64,000 bases of DNA from Streptococcus infantis (GCF_021497965.1 NZ_CP046525.1:1054001-1118000); one strand, 5' to 3'. Positions 35,495 to 44,577 are shown, numbered from the stretch's first letter. The notes: generated by a model not told the origin, from the letters alone. Made by a program: numbers and translations.

Positions 35495-36754
35495 TTATTC
35501 ATAGCGAAGTGCTTCGATAGGATCCAGCTTAGAGGCTTTATTGGCTGGTAGAACACCGAATATCATTCCGATACCAGCTGATACCGCTAAACTAAAGAGA
35601 GCGATTGGGATAGATACTCCTACTTCGATACCTGCAATCATGTTTTGAAGTAGAGCCCCTGCAAGCATCGTCACCCCTGCAGCGAACAGAAGACCGAAGA
35701 AGCCACCTAACATGGTCAAAATCATAGATTCAATCAAAAATTGAACCAGAATATTCCCACGTGTTGCTCCTAGCGCTTTACGTAGACCAATCTCACGGGT
35801 ACGCTCTGTCACTGAAACAAGCATAATGTTCATAACACCAGTACCACCGACAAAAAGGGAAATCCCCGCAATAGCACTAATAATCGTTGTTATGAAGCCA
35901 AAGAGTTGTTGAATTTCTTGGAAGGCAGCAGACGCATCTGCAACTTGATATTCCCCTTGTTGAAGACCTGCAATCTCTGTCATTCTTCTAGCTAACTCTG
36001 GTCCTAAAGTCTGGGTTAAGCTAGTATCATTGACACGGAAGACAATATTTGAAATCTCATCTGTGTTAAAATTAGCTGCTAAGGAAATATTGGTCGTAAT
36101 TGGTAGTCCTCCGACTCCAAATGTTTTCGCAGCCTTAGCTTCTTTACTTGCATAAACACCAATAACACGGTAACTGATTTCATTTACTTCAACAATTTGG
36201 TTGAGGGCTTCTTTTGCAGAACCAAAAAGGCTATTGGCAAGCTCTTCATCTAAAATGATCACACTTGCAAAATCTTTATAATCTTGTTGTCTAAGTCCAC
36301 GACCTGCAATAATTTCATTTTCAACCGCATCCATATAGGTGACATTCCCACCAGTCATGTTTGCATGTTCGACCTTTTTATCCTTATAGGTCAAGGTAAC
36401 ATTCATTGAGTTGGTCACATAATAGCTATCCACTCCCTTGAGCTTAGCAGCTTCCTTGACCCAAGCTTCTTGAGGTTTTGGTGGTTCAACAAAATCTTCT
36501 TCTTGACCACCAGACAAGGTCAATGCAGATTGTCTTTGTGTAAAGGAACCGTCCTTACTCTTTGTAGGTGAGAAAAAGACATGGATATCTTTCTGGGACT
36601 TGGTCATGTTTTTATTGACCTGACGAGACATGGAATCACCTAAGGCCATAATCACGACAACCGAGGATACACCGATAATAATCCCAATCATGGTCAAGAA
36701 GGACCGCATCTTGTGGGCCATAATGGATGAAAAGGCAAATTTCAGATTCTGCAT
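35495..36754 (-). CDS. MacB-type ABC efflux permease
   Basis: 419-residue permease with one N-terminal helix (residues 14-40), a large MacB-PCD extracellular domain and three C-terminal helices, ending [15 protein letters not shown]. The loop [17 protein letters not shown] is the FtsX/MacB coupling signature. Third gene of the MFP-ATPase-permease operon; homologous to the pneumococcal pump Spr0693-0695, studied structurally and tied to antibiotic and peptide efflux. One base separates it from the ATPase gene. Confidence 0.92.
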   Translation of the reverse strand: MQNLKFAFSSIMAHKMRSFLTMIGIIIGVSSVVVIMALGDSMSRQVNKNMTKSQKDIHVFFSPTKSKDGSFTQRQSALTLSGGQEEDFVEPPKPQEAWVKEAAKLKGVDSYYVTNSMNVTLTYKDKKVEHANMTGGNVTYMDAVENEIIAGRGLRQQDYKDFASVIILDEELANSLFGSAKEALNQIVEVNEISYRVIGVYASKEAKAAKTFGVGGLPITTNISLAANFNTDEISNIVFRVNDTSLTQTLGPELARRMTEIAGLQQGEYQVADASAAFQEIQQLFGFITTIISAIAGISLFVGGTGVMNIMLVSVTERTREIGLRKALGATRGNILVQFLIESMILTMLGGFFGLLFAAGVTMLAGALLQNMIAGIEVGVSIPIALFSLAVSAGIGMIFGVLPANKASKLDPIEALRYE

Positions 36755-36755
36755 C

Positions 36756-37457
36756 TTAGTTTTCCCCCTTTTCTACTAGGCCACTATCAGACGAAATGAC
36801 ACCATCACGGATGACGATTTGACGTTTCGCATAGGCAGCAATTTCAGGCTCATGCGTAACCATGATGATAGTTTTTCCTTCTTTGTTCAATTCAACTAAG
36901 AGTTGCATGATTTGATTTCCTGTTTTGGTATCAAGTGCCCCAGTCGGTTCGTCTGCTAGAATGATAGAAGGATTGTTGACTAGAGCACGCGCAATGGCAA
37001 CCCTTTGCTTCTGACCACCTGACAACTCCGAAGGTAAGTGATGGCTACGTTCTGTCAACTCAACCTTTTCCAGATATTCTGCTGCTAGTTTACGACGTTT
37101 AGAAGCCGCAACTCCTGCATAAATCAATGGAAGTTCTACATTTTGTAGAGCATTCATCTTGGACAAGAGAAAGAATTGTTGAAAGACGAATCCGATTTCT
37201 TGATTTCGAACCTTGGCTAATTGTTTTTCACCCAAACCAGCTACTTCTTTTCCATCTAGAAAATACTGACCACTTGTAGGGGTATCTAACATACCGATGG
37301 TATTCATGAGGGTGGACTTACCAGAACCTGATGGTCCCATGATAGCTACGAATTCTCCCTCGTGAACTTCTAGATTAATGTTTTTAAGTACTTGAAGTTC
37401 TTGGTCGCCATTCCGATAGCTACGGCAGATATTTTTGAGGCTAATTAGTTGCTTCAT
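36756..37457 (-). CDS. MacB-type ABC efflux ATPase
   Basis: 233-residue ATPase. Walker A GPSGSGKSTLMNTIG near residue 40, Q-loop VFQQFFLL, signature LSGGQKQRVAIARAL, Walker B SIILADEPTGALD, H-loop MVTHEPEIA. It drives the permease encoded next to it. Its start overlaps the end of the membrane-fusion gene by 17 bases. Confidence 0.94.
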   Translation of the reverse strand: MKQLISLKNICRSYRNGDQELQVLKNINLEVHEGEFVAIMGPSGSGKSTLMNTIGMLDTPTSGQYFLDGKEVAGLGEKQLAKVRNQEIGFVFQQFFLLSKMNALQNVELPLIYAGVAASKRRKLAAEYLEKVELTERSHHLPSELSGGQKQRVAIARALVNNPSIILADEPTGALDTKTGNQIMQLLVELNKEGKTIIMVTHEPEIAAYAKRQIVIRDGVISSDSGLVEKGEN

Positions 37458-38628
37458 CAGTCTTCACCTCTTTTCCTTCTTGCAAGGAAGCTGTCGGATT
37501 ACTGATGACTTTTGCTCCATCTGTCAGACCAGATGTAATTTTTTGGTTTTCTGCATCTGCATTGCCCAATCCAACTTCAACTTTTTTGGCCTTTTGATTT
37601 TCGTCAAGGATCCAAACATAGTTTTTATCTTCTTCCATGACGATACTGGTAATCGGAACAAGTAATGCCTTACTAGTACTTTTCACTTCGACACTAACTG
37701 TAAAGCCTTGTTTCAAGTCACCGAGTTCACTTGTTACATCGACGGTATATGGATATTTAGAACCTGAGTTTGATCCCGCAACACTTGCGCTTGCTTCACT
37801 GTTATTTTTTGGATAATTGGAAATATAGCTAATCTTACCATTCCATGTCTTATCTGGATAAACCTTAGATGTGAAGGTGACTTCTTGGCCAACAGAAAGG
37901 TTTGCAAGATTGTACTCAGAAAGCTCTCCCTTGACCTGCAAGTTATCGTTACTTACGATATGAACCAAAACTTGACTATTTCCTGTTGGAGATTTTGAAA
38001 CATTACGATTCACTTCAACAACTGTTCCCTCTACAGTACTCAATACAGTAGCAGAATTCAACTGGGCTTGAGCTTTTTCGAGTTGCGCTTCTGCATCTGC
38101 ACGCACATCACGTGCATCGCTGATTTGAGAATCAATAGCAGCTGTGGCAGAACCGGATGACTGAGCTGGTGCTTGTCCAGTTGCTCCTTCTAGACCTGCT
38201 TGAGGAAGACTTGGTGTTGCTGCGGCGGTATTACGAGCATCGTTTAATTCATTGATATGACGGTCAGCTTTAGCTACAGCACGGCTTGCAGCATCATAGG
38301 CAGCCTGGGCTTCTGTACTACTATACTTGACTAGTGCCTGCCCCTCGCTAACCTTATCTCCTACAGAAACCAAAACCTCATCCAAGTCACCCTTACTTGC
38401 ATCATAATAAACATATTGTTCATTCTGAGCCGTCACAGTACCTGATAAGAGAACCGATGAAGCCACTGAACCCTCTTTTGCAAGAACAATCTTTGCAGTT
38501 TCCTCTTTGGTAGCTGCTTGATTTGGTTGTCTTAATAGAAGAACGGCAGCCGCTCCCACTACAAGAACTGAGGCAACTCCAATAGCGGTAAACAATGGCC
38601 ATTTCTTGGCTTTTGACTTTCTTTTCAT
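37441..38628 (-). CDS. Membrane-fusion (MacA-like) subunit of the efflux pump
   Basis: 395-residue periplasmic-adaptor type protein anchored by one N-terminal helix. It has split lipoyl (YVYYDASKGDLDEVLVSVGDKVSEGQALVKY and GTVVEVNRNVSKSPTG), a helical hairpin of about residues 110-190 and barrel domains (LQVKGELSEYNLANLSVGQEVTF). Start MKRKSKAK chosen because AAGGAG then sits seven bases upstream; the next ATG up overlaps the ribosome site. First gene of the pump operon. Confidence 0.93.
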   Translation of the reverse strand: MKRKSKAKKWPLFTAIGVASVLVVGAAAVLLLRQPNQAATKEETAKIVLAKEGSVASSVLLSGTVTAQNEQYVYYDASKGDLDEVLVSVGDKVSEGQALVKYSSTEAQAAYDAASRAVAKADRHINELNDARNTAAATPSLPQAGLEGATGQAPAQSSGSATAAIDSQISDARDVRADAEAQLEKAQAQLNSATVLSTVEGTVVEVNRNVSKSPTGNSQVLVHIVSNDNLQVKGELSEYNLANLSVGQEVTFTSKVYPDKTWNGKISYISNYPKNNSEASASVAGSNSGSKYPYTVDVTSELGDLKQGFTVSVEVKSTSKALLVPITSIVMEEDKNYVWILDENQKAKKVEVGLGNADAENQKITSGLTDGAKVISNPTASLQEGKEVKTDEATN

Positions 38629-38660
38629 ATCCATACTCCTTTTTAATTGCATATATTAAA

Positions 38661-38689
38661 ATTATAGCACATGTCCTGAAATTGGACAA
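38661..38689 (-). promoter_or_regulatory. Promoter of the MacAB-like operon with dyad
   Basis: Minus strand: -35 TTGTCC (38684-38689), 17 bases, extended -10 TGC-TATAAT (38661-38666). The spacer holds the inverted repeat GTCC-N7-GGAC, overlapping the -35, a plausible repressor site. Confidence 0.65.
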
Positions 38690-38813
38690 TTTGTTTCTAA
38701 TTATCCAAATATAGCTGATTCATATTTTATTCTTGTATTAGTTATATAATACACCTTCTAATTTATTTTTGCAAGCACTTACATAAAATCTTTATACGTA
38801 GCAGATTTTTGCA

Positions 38814-38842
38814 TTGACTCCCAAAAAAAGATAGAATATGAC
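38814..38842 (+). promoter_or_regulatory. gor promoter
   Basis: -35 TTGACT, 17-base spacer, -10 TATGAC, about 25 bases before the gor start. Confidence 0.6.
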
Positions 38843-38866
38843 TAGAAAACAACAAAGGAGCTTTCT

Positions 38867-40213
38867 ATGAGAGAATATGATATTATCGCCATCGGAGGAG
38901 GTAGCGGGGGTATTGCTACCATGAATCATGCTGGCGAACATGGTGCTAAAGCCGCAGTTATTGAGGAAAAGAAATTAGGAGGAACTTGTGTCAATATTGG
39001 CTGCGTTCCTAAGAAAATTATGTGGTACGGAGCACAAATCGCGGAAAGTATCCACAAATATGGGCCTGACTATGGTTTCACAAGTACTAATAACAAATTT
39101 GATTACGCAACACTTCGTAAGAATCGTGAAGCCTACATCGATCGTGCTCGTTCTTCTTACAACGGAAGTTTCAAGCGTAACGGTGTTGATTTAATTGAAG
39201 GTCGTGCCGAGTTTGTTGATGCTCATACAGTCAGTGTTAATGGCGAATTGATCCGCGCTAAGCACATCGTGATTGCGACTGGTGCACATCCTCAAATCCC
39301 TGCCATTCCTGGCGCAGAACTAGGTGGTAGTTCTGATGATGTCTTTGCCTGGGAAGAGTTGCCTGAATCAGTAGCTATTCTGGGTGCTGGTTACATTGCA
39401 GTCGAATTGGCTGGCGTACTCCATACCCTTGGCGTACAGACTGATTTATTTGTCCGTCGTGAACGTCCACTTCGTGGATTTGATAGCTATATTATTGAGA
39501 GTCTAGTTCAAGAAATGGAAAATACTGGACTAAAACTCCATACTCATAAAGTTCCTGCTAAACTTGAAAAAACCGAAGAAGGCATTCGAATTCATTTTGA
39601 AGATGGTAGCATGCATACTGCTAGTCAAGTCATCTGGGCTACAGGTCGTCGTCCAAACGTTGAAGGACTTAATCTAGAAAAAGCAGGCGTTACCCTCAAT
39701 GAACATGGTTTCATCCAAGTTGATGAATACCAAAACACCGTCGTTGACGGTATCTATGCTCTTGGAGATGTTACAGGCGAAAAAGAACTAACACCTGTCG
39801 CTATCAAAGCTGGTCGTACTCTCTCAGAAAGACTATTCAATGGCAAAACAAATGCCAAAATGGACTATACAACTATTCCAACCGTTGTCTTTTCACACCC
39901 AGCTATCGGAACTGTCGGTATGACTGAGGAAGAAGCTATCAAAGAGTATGGACAAGAAAACATCAAAGTCTATACTTCAAAATTTGCTTCTATGTATTCA
40001 GCAGTGACTAGCCACCGTCAAGAAGCTCGCTTCAAGCTAGTTACAGCTGGTGCAGACGAAAAGGTAGTTGGACTTCACGGTATCGGCTATGGAGTTGACG
40101 AAATGATTCAAGGTTTTGCAGTTGCTATCAAAATGGGAGCTACAAAAGCTGACTTTGATGCAACCGTCGCTATCCATCCAACTGGTTCAGAAGAGTTTGT
40201 GACTATGCGTTAA
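38867..40213 (+). CDS. gor: Glutathione-disulfide reductase
   Basis: 448-residue FAD flavoenzyme reducing oxidised glutathione (or gamma-glutamylcysteine disulfide) with NADPH. FAD site [18 protein letters not shown], redox dithiol [15 protein letters not shown] near residue 38, NAD(P) site [16 protein letters not shown] followed by VRRERPLR, which suits NADPH, second FAD motif YALGDVTG, and active-site His in [12 protein letters not shown] at the C-terminus. Own promoter and terminator. Confidence 0.95.
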   Translation: MREYDIIAIGGGSGGIATMNHAGEHGAKAAVIEEKKLGGTCVNIGCVPKKIMWYGAQIAESIHKYGPDYGFTSTNNKFDYATLRKNREAYIDRARSSYNGSFKRNGVDLIEGRAEFVDAHTVSVNGELIRAKHIVIATGAHPQIPAIPGAELGGSSDDVFAWEELPESVAILGAGYIAVELAGVLHTLGVQTDLFVRRERPLRGFDSYIIESLVQEMENTGLKLHTHKVPAKLEKTEEGIRIHFEDGSMHTASQVIWATGRRPNVEGLNLEKAGVTLNEHGFIQVDEYQNTVVDGIYALGDVTGEKELTPVAIKAGRTLSERLFNGKTNAKMDYTTIPTVVFSHPAIGTVGMTEEEAIKEYGQENIKVYTSKFASMYSAVTSHRQEARFKLVTAGADEKVVGLHGIGYGVDEMIQGFAVAIKMGATKADFDATVAIHPTGSEEFVTMR

Positions 40214-40219
40214 TCCCCC

Positions 40220-40245
40220 AAAGAGACCTCTTGGTCTCTTTTTTG
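40220..40245 (+). terminator. gor terminator
   Basis: Stem AAAGAGACC/GGTCTCTTT with a 4-base loop and T-run. Confidence 0.9.
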
Positions 40246-40257
40246 TTTAAATCGGCC

Positions 40258-40273
40258 GTTACAACTTTGTAAC
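40258..40273 (+). promoter_or_regulatory. Palindrome upstream of bioY
   Basis: GTTACAACTTTGTAAC: 7-bp arms around CT, 19 bases upstream of the bioY -35. Candidate operator of unknown regulator. Confidence 0.4.
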
Positions 40274-40291
40274 CTTTGTTTTTGAAAAAGG

Positions 40292-40352
40292 TTGACATTT
40301 ATATCTCTTCCAGTATAATAGTTACTATAAATTAAAAAAGAGGTTAACTATT
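40292..40352 (+). promoter_or_regulatory. bioY promoter and candidate BirA operator
   Basis: -35 TTGACA (40292-40297), 16 bases, -10 TATAAT (40314-40319). Overlapping the -10 and reaching the start codon is the inverted repeat AATAGTTA (40317-40324)/TAACTATT (40345-40352), similar to the widely spaced GTTAAC half-sites bound by biotin repressor BirA. The site also covers the ribosome-binding GAGG. Confidence 0.5.
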
Positions 40353-40892
40353 ATGAAAAAAGCACACATTTATGCTATTCCTGCTATTGGAGCTGCTCTG
40401 ATTGCAGTATTAGCCCAAATTAGCATTCCAATTGGACCTGTTCCATTTACTCTGCAAAACTTTGCTATTGGTCTCATTGCTACTGTTTTTAGACCAAGGG
40501 AAGCTGTTCTCTCTGTAGGACTTTATCTTTTGCTTGGTGCTATTGGACTTCCCGTTTTTGCTAGCGGTGGAGCTGGTTTCCATGTTTTAGTTGGACCAAG
40601 CGCTGGTTATCTTTGGTTCGACCTAGTCTATGCAGGACTTGCATCTTATCTAACACACAAAAATAGTGGTGTTGTACGTATCTTCCTAGCCAATCTCTTG
40701 GGTGATTCACTTGTTTTTGTCGGTGGTATCCTCAGCCTCCACTTCCTTGCTGGTATGCCTATTGACAAGGCTCTCGCTGTCGGTGTCATTCCCTTTATCA
40801 TTCCTGATCTTGCAAAAATTATTGCCATCAGTTTTATCGGACGACCACTCCTTCAACGACTTAGTAGCCAACCTTACTTTTCACAAAAATAA
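40353..40892 (+). CDS. bioY: Biotin transporter BioY
   Basis: 179-residue integral membrane substrate-specificity (S) component of an ECF biotin importer, six helices. Family motifs: IPIGPVPFTLQNFAI near residue 27, REAVLSVGLYLLLGAIGLPVFA, GGAGFHVLVGPSAGYLWF. The ECF energising genes are not in the window, so it must share a module encoded elsewhere. No biotin synthesis genes nearby, so the cell probably scavenges biotin. Confidence 0.95.
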   Translation: MKKAHIYAIPAIGAALIAVLAQISIPIGPVPFTLQNFAIGLIATVFRPREAVLSVGLYLLLGAIGLPVFASGGAGFHVLVGPSAGYLWFDLVYAGLASYLTHKNSGVVRIFLANLLGDSLVFVGGILSLHFLAGMPIDKALAVGVIPFIIPDLAKIIAISFIGRPLLQRLSSQPYFSQK

Positions 40893-40926
40893 AAAAGAGG
40901 CCGGGATTTACTTCCCGTCTCTTTTT
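40891..40926. terminator. bioY terminator
   Basis: Stem AAAAAGAG-G-CCGGG paired with CCCG-T-CTCTTTTT between convergent genes. Confidence 0.8.
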
Positions 40927-40946
40927 ATTTATGTATCTATGAACCC

Positions 40947-41162
40947 TTATTGATTTTTAAAGGCATCCACCATCACTTGGAACTCTTCGTTTGAGAGTGT
41001 GATTCCTTTCCCCATCTTTGTGTGATCAGGACTCCAGCTACGAATGTCAAACTTTGCTGGAGCTCCATTAAAGCTTACACGATTGATTTCCTTGGTCCAT
41101 CCTTTATCGTTTTCAGATAAAGTGAGTAAGTGTTCTTCAATTTCAAAAGTAAATTCTGCCAT
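40947..41162 (-). CDS. PC4/YdbC-like ssDNA-binding small protein
   Basis: 71-residue protein: MAEFTFEIEEHLLTLSEN then GWTKEINRVSFNGAPAKFDIRSWSPDHTKMGKGITLSNEE. This matches the bacterial YdbC family, PC4-like proteins shown in Lactococcus to bind single-stranded DNA as dimers. Start chosen with AAAAGGAG seven bases upstream. Divergent from the next small gene with a shared 90-base promoter region. Confidence 0.82.
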   Translation of the reverse strand: MAEFTFEIEEHLLTLSENDKGWTKEINRVSFNGAPAKFDIRSWSPDHTKMGKGITLSNEEFQVMVDAFKNQ

Positions 41163-41203
41163 GTCCTTCTCCTTTTTGTTCTCAATTGATAATTCGAAAA
41201 ATC

Positions 41204-41232
41204 TTGTAGATTTCATAAAATTTTTATATAAT
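41204..41232 (+). promoter_or_regulatory. Promoter of the 106-residue gene
   Basis: -35 TTGTAG, 17 bases, -10 TATAAT. Its -10 overlaps the first in-frame ATG (41231), which shows that translation must begin further on, at 41255. Confidence 0.7.
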
Positions 41233-41254
41233 GAATAAAAGAAGGGAGGCCGGA

Positions 41255-41575
41255 ATGAAAGATTTCTTGAAACAAGCTTTACAAAAAGTCCATGATTTTG
41301 TGAATGGTCATGAAGATTCCATTCCTGAAAAAAGCGATCCCCTCATTGCTAGACTTGAAGAAGCACTAGTCAAAAAAACGGCTGTCCATATCATCTTTGC
41401 TGAAACGAGTTTTACAGGCGATATTATCAAGTATGATACTGACCGCCAACAAATTATCGTTAAAAATTTCGCCAAAAATGTAAGCCGTATTATTCGAGTA
41501 TCGGATATCCGGAGAGTAACATTTGTTCCTTCTACTATCCAAACTGCTCAAAAAAGAAGATTTAAGAAAGAGTGA
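41255..41575 (+). CDS. Conserved small streptococcal protein, unknown
   Basis: 106-residue soluble protein (MKDFLKQALQKVHDFVNGHED...), with a short helical N-terminus and a beta-rich C-terminal part (VHIIFAETSFTGDIIKYDTDRQQIIVKNF, IIRVSDIRRVTFV) that looks like an Sm-like or small beta-barrel fold; ends in basic AQKRRFKKE. I do not recognise the family. Start fixed by GGGAGG six bases upstream and by promoter position. Confidence 0.75.
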   Translation: MKDFLKQALQKVHDFVNGHEDSIPEKSDPLIARLEEALVKKTAVHIIFAETSFTGDIIKYDTDRQQIIVKNFAKNVSRIIRVSDIRRVTFVPSTIQTAQKRRFKKE

Positions 41576-41600
41576 GATGAGTTCATCATCTCACTCTTTT
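41567..41600. terminator. Bidirectional terminator at ATP-cone gene
   Basis: Stem AAAGAGTGAGATGA/TCATCTCACTCTTT with a 5-base loop between convergent genes; overlaps the end of the plus-strand coding region. Confidence 0.9.
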
Positions 41601-41604
41601 TCTA

Positions 41605-41943
41605 TTAACGAATTTGTTCAAAATGTAGGTGAACCGCGATGTGGTCGCCATAACCACTTCTTTCCAAATCACGTTGCAAACGATAAGAGATATAGTGTTC
41701 TGCGATAGTAATGTATCCTGCTCCAAGCAAGCGGTGTTCAACCATTGATTGGATCATGCTGATGGTTGCACGCTCTACTTTTGCTTCTTCCAAGTCCAAA
41801 ACAACTTTTTTAGTCACTTGAGCTAGGTTTTGGCGCAAATCGTCCGTCAATACATAGACTGTTTGAGCTGCCTTAAGAATAGCTTGGTAGATTTTATCTG
41901 GATCAAAATCAGCGACTTGTCCATCACGTTTAATTACTTGCAT
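41605..41943 (-). CDS. Stand-alone ATP-cone domain protein
   Basis: 112-residue protein that is almost only an ATP-cone: MQVIKRDGQVADFDPDKIYQAILKA, then VTKKVVLDLEEAKVERATISMIQSMVEHRLL and AEHYISYRLQRDLE. ATP-cones regulate ribonucleotide reductases by dATP/ATP binding and occur in NrdR. There is no zinc ribbon or reductase domain here. Co-transcribed after rimM and trmD with a 12-base gap to trmD. Function unknown. Confidence 0.85.
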   Translation of the reverse strand: MQVIKRDGQVADFDPDKIYQAILKAAQTVYVLTDDLRQNLAQVTKKVVLDLEEAKVERATISMIQSMVEHRLLGAGYITIAEHYISYRLQRDLERSGYGDHIAVHLHFEQIR

Positions 41944-41955
41944 AGGTTTCTCCTT

Positions 41956-42675
41956 TTAATTGTTATTTTCTTTTATTTCTGCTAACATTTTTTCTTCTTC
42001 TGCTGTCAATTCATACTGTTCCAGCAAATCAGGTCTACGTTGATAGGTTTTCTTCAGACTCTCATAGAGACGCCATTGACGGATATTTTCATGGTGGCCA
42101 CTCATAAGCACATCTGGGACTAACATGCCACGAAAATCATAAGGTCTTGTGTACTGAGGATATTCTAAGAGTCCAGATGAGAAACTATCATCTTGGTGAC
42201 TAGTTTCCTTTCCAATAACTTCTGGAATCAAGCGAACCGTCGCATCAATCATAGTCATTGCTGCTAGTTCTCCACCAGTCAAGACATAATCTCCTAACGA
42301 AATCTCATCCGTCACCAGAGTCTTAATTCGTTCGTCATACCCTTCGTAGTGACCACAGATAAAAATGAGTTCTTCCTCCTTAGCCAAATCTTCCGCATAA
42401 GCTTGGTCAAACTGTTTTCCCGCTGGATCTAGGAGAATCACGCGCGGATTCTTTTTTTCAATAGCATCGAAGGCATCAAAGATGGGTTGTGCTCGGAGCA
42501 ACATTCCTTGACCACCACCATAGGGTTCATCATCTACATGACGCGCCTTCTCCGCATATTCACGAAAATTATGATATTGGATATCTAAGAGTCCTTTTTC
42601 ACGTGCCTTTCCAACGATGGAATGCTCTAAGGGTGAGAACATTTCAGGAAAGAGGGTTAAAATATCAATCTTCAT
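41956..42675 (-). CDS. trmD: tRNA (guanine-37-N1)-methyltransferase
   Basis: 239-residue SPOUT methyltransferase making m1G37 in tRNA, needed for reading-frame maintenance. Knot motifs [28 protein letters not shown]; catalytic Asp in [12 protein letters not shown]. Overlaps rimM by 11 bases, the usual pairing. Confidence 0.96.
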   Translation of the reverse strand: MKIDILTLFPEMFSPLEHSIVGKAREKGLLDIQYHNFREYAEKARHVDDEPYGGGQGMLLRAQPIFDAFDAIEKKNPRVILLDPAGKQFDQAYAEDLAKEEELIFICGHYEGYDERIKTLVTDEISLGDYVLTGGELAAMTMIDATVRLIPEVIGKETSHQDDSFSSGLLEYPQYTRPYDFRGMLVPDVLMSGHHENIRQWRLYESLKKTYQRRPDLLEQYELTAEEEKMLAEIKENNN

Positions 42676-43183
42676 CGTCTAACCCTTCTAAGAGTTCTAC
42701 ATCCACACGATTATTTGGAATATCCACATTCAGCACAACCGGTGGGATATAAGGCAAGAGTAGGTCACGTTTACCCTTTCGTTTAACTACCCAGACATCA
42801 TTGGCACCTGGTTGAAGGATTTCCTTGATAGTCCCAATCAAGTTATCTCCCTCATAAACCTCTAGTCCGATAATTTCGTGGTAGTAAAACTCACCGTCAT
42901 CTAGGTCATTGAGATTCTCCTCTGCAACCTTTAGACTATAACCCTTGTATTTTTCGATATCATTGATATGGTACATATCTTTAAACTTGATAATATCGAA
43001 ATTCTTATGCTTCCGGTGGCTCGCGATGACCACTGTTCGAACAAATTGATCTTTATCATCAAATAAGGCGAGTTCTGCCCCTTTTTTAAAGCGTTCTTCA
43101 GTAAAATCTGTCACTGACAAGACTCGCATCTCACCTTGCAAACCCTGAGTGTTGACAATTTTCCCAACGTTAAAGTAGTTCAT
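42665..43183 (-). CDS. rimM: 16S rRNA processing protein RimM
   Basis: 172-residue ribosome maturation factor for the 30S head. N-terminal RimM domain ([23 protein letters not shown]) and C-terminal PRC barrel ([43 protein letters not shown]). First gene of rimM-trmD-ATP-cone operon with its own promoter. Confidence 0.96.
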   Translation of the reverse strand: MNYFNVGKIVNTQGLQGEMRVLSVTDFTEERFKKGAELALFDDKDQFVRTVVIASHRKHKNFDIIKFKDMYHINDIEKYKGYSLKVAEENLNDLDDGEFYYHEIIGLEVYEGDNLIGTIKEILQPGANDVWVVKRKGKRDLLLPYIPPVVLNVDIPNNRVDVELLEGLDDED

Positions 43184-43211
43184 CTGATCTCCTGTATCTA
43201 TTTCTCCCTTT

Positions 43212-43240
43212 ATTTTATCATGTTATAGGGATTTTCTCAA
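43212..43240 (-). promoter_or_regulatory. rimM promoter
   Basis: Minus strand: -35 TTGAGA, 17 bases, extended -10 TGA-TAAAAT. Confidence 0.65.
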
Positions 43241-43257
43241 GTTGGAGAAAACGGCTA

Positions 43258-43590
43258 CTATGGATGATTTCTTTCTAAAAATCCTTCCAAATCTTGTGCA
43301 TGCTGATACTTGATAGCTGCTTTTTTGTCTTTCTCAAAAATGGTCTTCGTTAAATCAATATTATTTATAGCTGCAATAGCAACTGTGTAGTGAATGATAT
43401 CTGCCAACTCTTTTGCCAATTCCTCGTTTGAATCTTGAACTCCTTCTTTTCGACCAGAGCGTCCATTTAAAACCTCAGCAACTTCTCCAACTTCTTCTAC
43501 TAGCTTAATAAAAAGTCCTTCTTCTGTTCTAGATTGTTGGTAGTGGTCAAGTAAGTATTCCTCTAGTTGTCTAACTGTTAAATCTCTCAT
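43258..43590 (-). CDS. MazG-like nucleotide pyrophosphohydrolase
   Basis: 110-residue all-alpha NTP pyrophosphohydrolase. Metal motif EEVGEVAEVLNG near residue 29 and the second EELAKELADIIHY near residue 57 form the EExxE-...-ExxD arrangement. Probably hydrolyses non-canonical or damaged NTPs. The start MRDLTVRQ has AAGGAG upstream. Follows the khpA terminator, so possibly transcribed by read-through or its own weak promoter. Confidence 0.85.
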   Translation of the reverse strand: MRDLTVRQLEEYLLDHYQQSRTEEGLFIKLVEEVGEVAEVLNGRSGRKEGVQDSNEELAKELADIIHYTVAIAAINNIDLTKTIFEKDKKAAIKYQHAQDLEGFLERNHP

Positions 43591-43603
43591 TCCTTCTCCT
43601 TGC

Positions 43604-43632
43604 AAAAAAAGCGAGACTATGTCCCGCTTTTC
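43604..43632 (-). terminator. rpsP-khpA terminator
   Basis: Minus-strand hairpin AAAAGCGGGAC/GTCTCGCTTTT followed by T-run, directly after khpA. Confidence 0.85.
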
Positions 43633-43872
43633 TTATTTTTCGTCAATAACGATTCTTACTTTTTTGTCTTCAGTTGGGACAGAGTAGACAATCGTTCTTA
43701 TCGCAGAAATAGTGCGACCCTTACGACCGATTACACGACCCACATCGCTTTGGTCAAGATCCAAATGATACTCCAAAAATTCTGGTGTATCTTCAATCTT
43801 GATAGTTAAGGCATCTGGTTGTGAAATCAAAGGTTTCACAATTGCAATAATGAGATTTTCAATCGTATCCAT
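43633..43872 (-). CDS. khpA: KH-domain RNA-binding protein KhpA
   Basis: 79-residue KH-domain protein with GxxG loop in [17 protein letters not shown]. In pneumococcus KhpA with KhpB/EloR binds RNA and controls cell elongation and division. Encoded 19 bases after rpsP, the conserved position. Confidence 0.95.
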   Translation of the reverse strand: MDTIENLIIAIVKPLISQPDALTIKIEDTPEFLEYHLDLDQSDVGRVIGRKGRTISAIRTIVYSVPTEDKKVRIVIDEK

Positions 43873-43891
43873 CTGTCAACCTACTTTAAAC

Positions 43892-44164
43892 TTATTTTGA
43901 GAATTTAGAATCGTGGAATTTCTTCAATACACCTTCTTTTGAAAGGATGTTGCGAACTGTATCTGAAGGTTGAGCTCCATCAGCCAACCATGCAAGAATA
44001 CGGTCTTCTTTCAAAGTTACTTGGTTTTCTTCAACAAGTGGGTTGTAAGTCCCAACTGTTTCGATGAAACGTCCGTCACGTGGTGAACGTGAATCTGCAA
44101 CGTTAATACGGTAGAAAGGTTTTTTCTTAGAACCCATACGAGTCAAACGGATTTTAACTGCCAT
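43892..44164 (-). CDS. rpsP: 30S ribosomal protein S16
   Basis: 90-residue S16 ([35 protein letters not shown]...). Intact. Preceded by a leader of about 60 bases with a perfect short palindrome and a strong promoter. Confidence 0.97.
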   Translation of the reverse strand: MAVKIRLTRMGSKKKPFYRINVADSRSPRDGRFIETVGTYNPLVEENQVTLKEDRILAWLADGAQPSDTVRNILSKEGVLKKFHDSKFSK

Positions 44165-44201
44165 TTTTAATATCTCTTTTCTTTTTATTTTTTATTTCGG
44201 T

Positions 44202-44259
44202 GAAATAGCTAAGCTATTTAGCACATGTTCTATTATAGCAGATTTCTGGATGGTGTCAA
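44202..44259 (-). promoter_or_regulatory. rpsP promoter and leader hairpin
   Basis: Minus strand: -35 TTGACA (44254-44259, perfect), 16 bases, extended -10 TGC-TATAAT (44232-44237). The 5' leader contains the palindrome AAATAGCT-T-AGCTATTT near 44203-44221, a possible small regulatory hairpin. Confidence 0.8.
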
Positions 44260-44548
44260 GAAAAAAACTTGACAGAGTTTAAATATTTTTAAATTTTTTA
44301 GACTAATAGGGATAAATTAGAAAGAAAAAAGTAACTTCTACACCTACAAAGCTTACTCTGATCGACTTTATAACTGTCTAAGAAAAAAGTAAAGATTCAT
44401 ACAGTATCTAGATTTTCCAAAAATTCTTTATCATCAAATACTATTAACGAAACTATCCAAACCAAATTCGATGCATTGCTTCAAAGAATTTTTTAGTTGT
44501 TTGACTAGCGAGGTATTTATTAAAAAAATTTTTCAAATAATTGCCACA
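44260..44548. other. AT-rich intergenic stretch
   Basis: About 290 bases with no supported gene. Only short open frames occur on both strands (for example a roughly 25-residue minus-strand frame around 44440-44520 that reads like the end of a decayed protein). No terminator of the usual form stands out. Confidence 0.5.
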
Positions 44549-44577
44549 TTGACACATAAATTCTTGCTTTCTAAATT
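44549..44577 (+). promoter_or_regulatory. Possible promoter upstream of tandem units
   Basis: -35 TTGACA with TAAATT 17 bases on. A second option is TTGCTT (44563-44568) with extended -10 TGA-TATATT inside the first repeat unit, also 17 bases. Both lead into the membrane-protein/XRE operon. Confidence 0.5.

Noticed and set aside
35359-35556. 66-residue N-terminal extension of metG
   Set aside because: The stretch contains the promoter -10 and overlaps the end and terminator of the upstream pump operon.
44260-44548. Decayed transposase or small gene in the AT-rich gap
   Set aside because: Only a frame of about 25 residues reads protein-like, too short to assign; reported merely as a gap.
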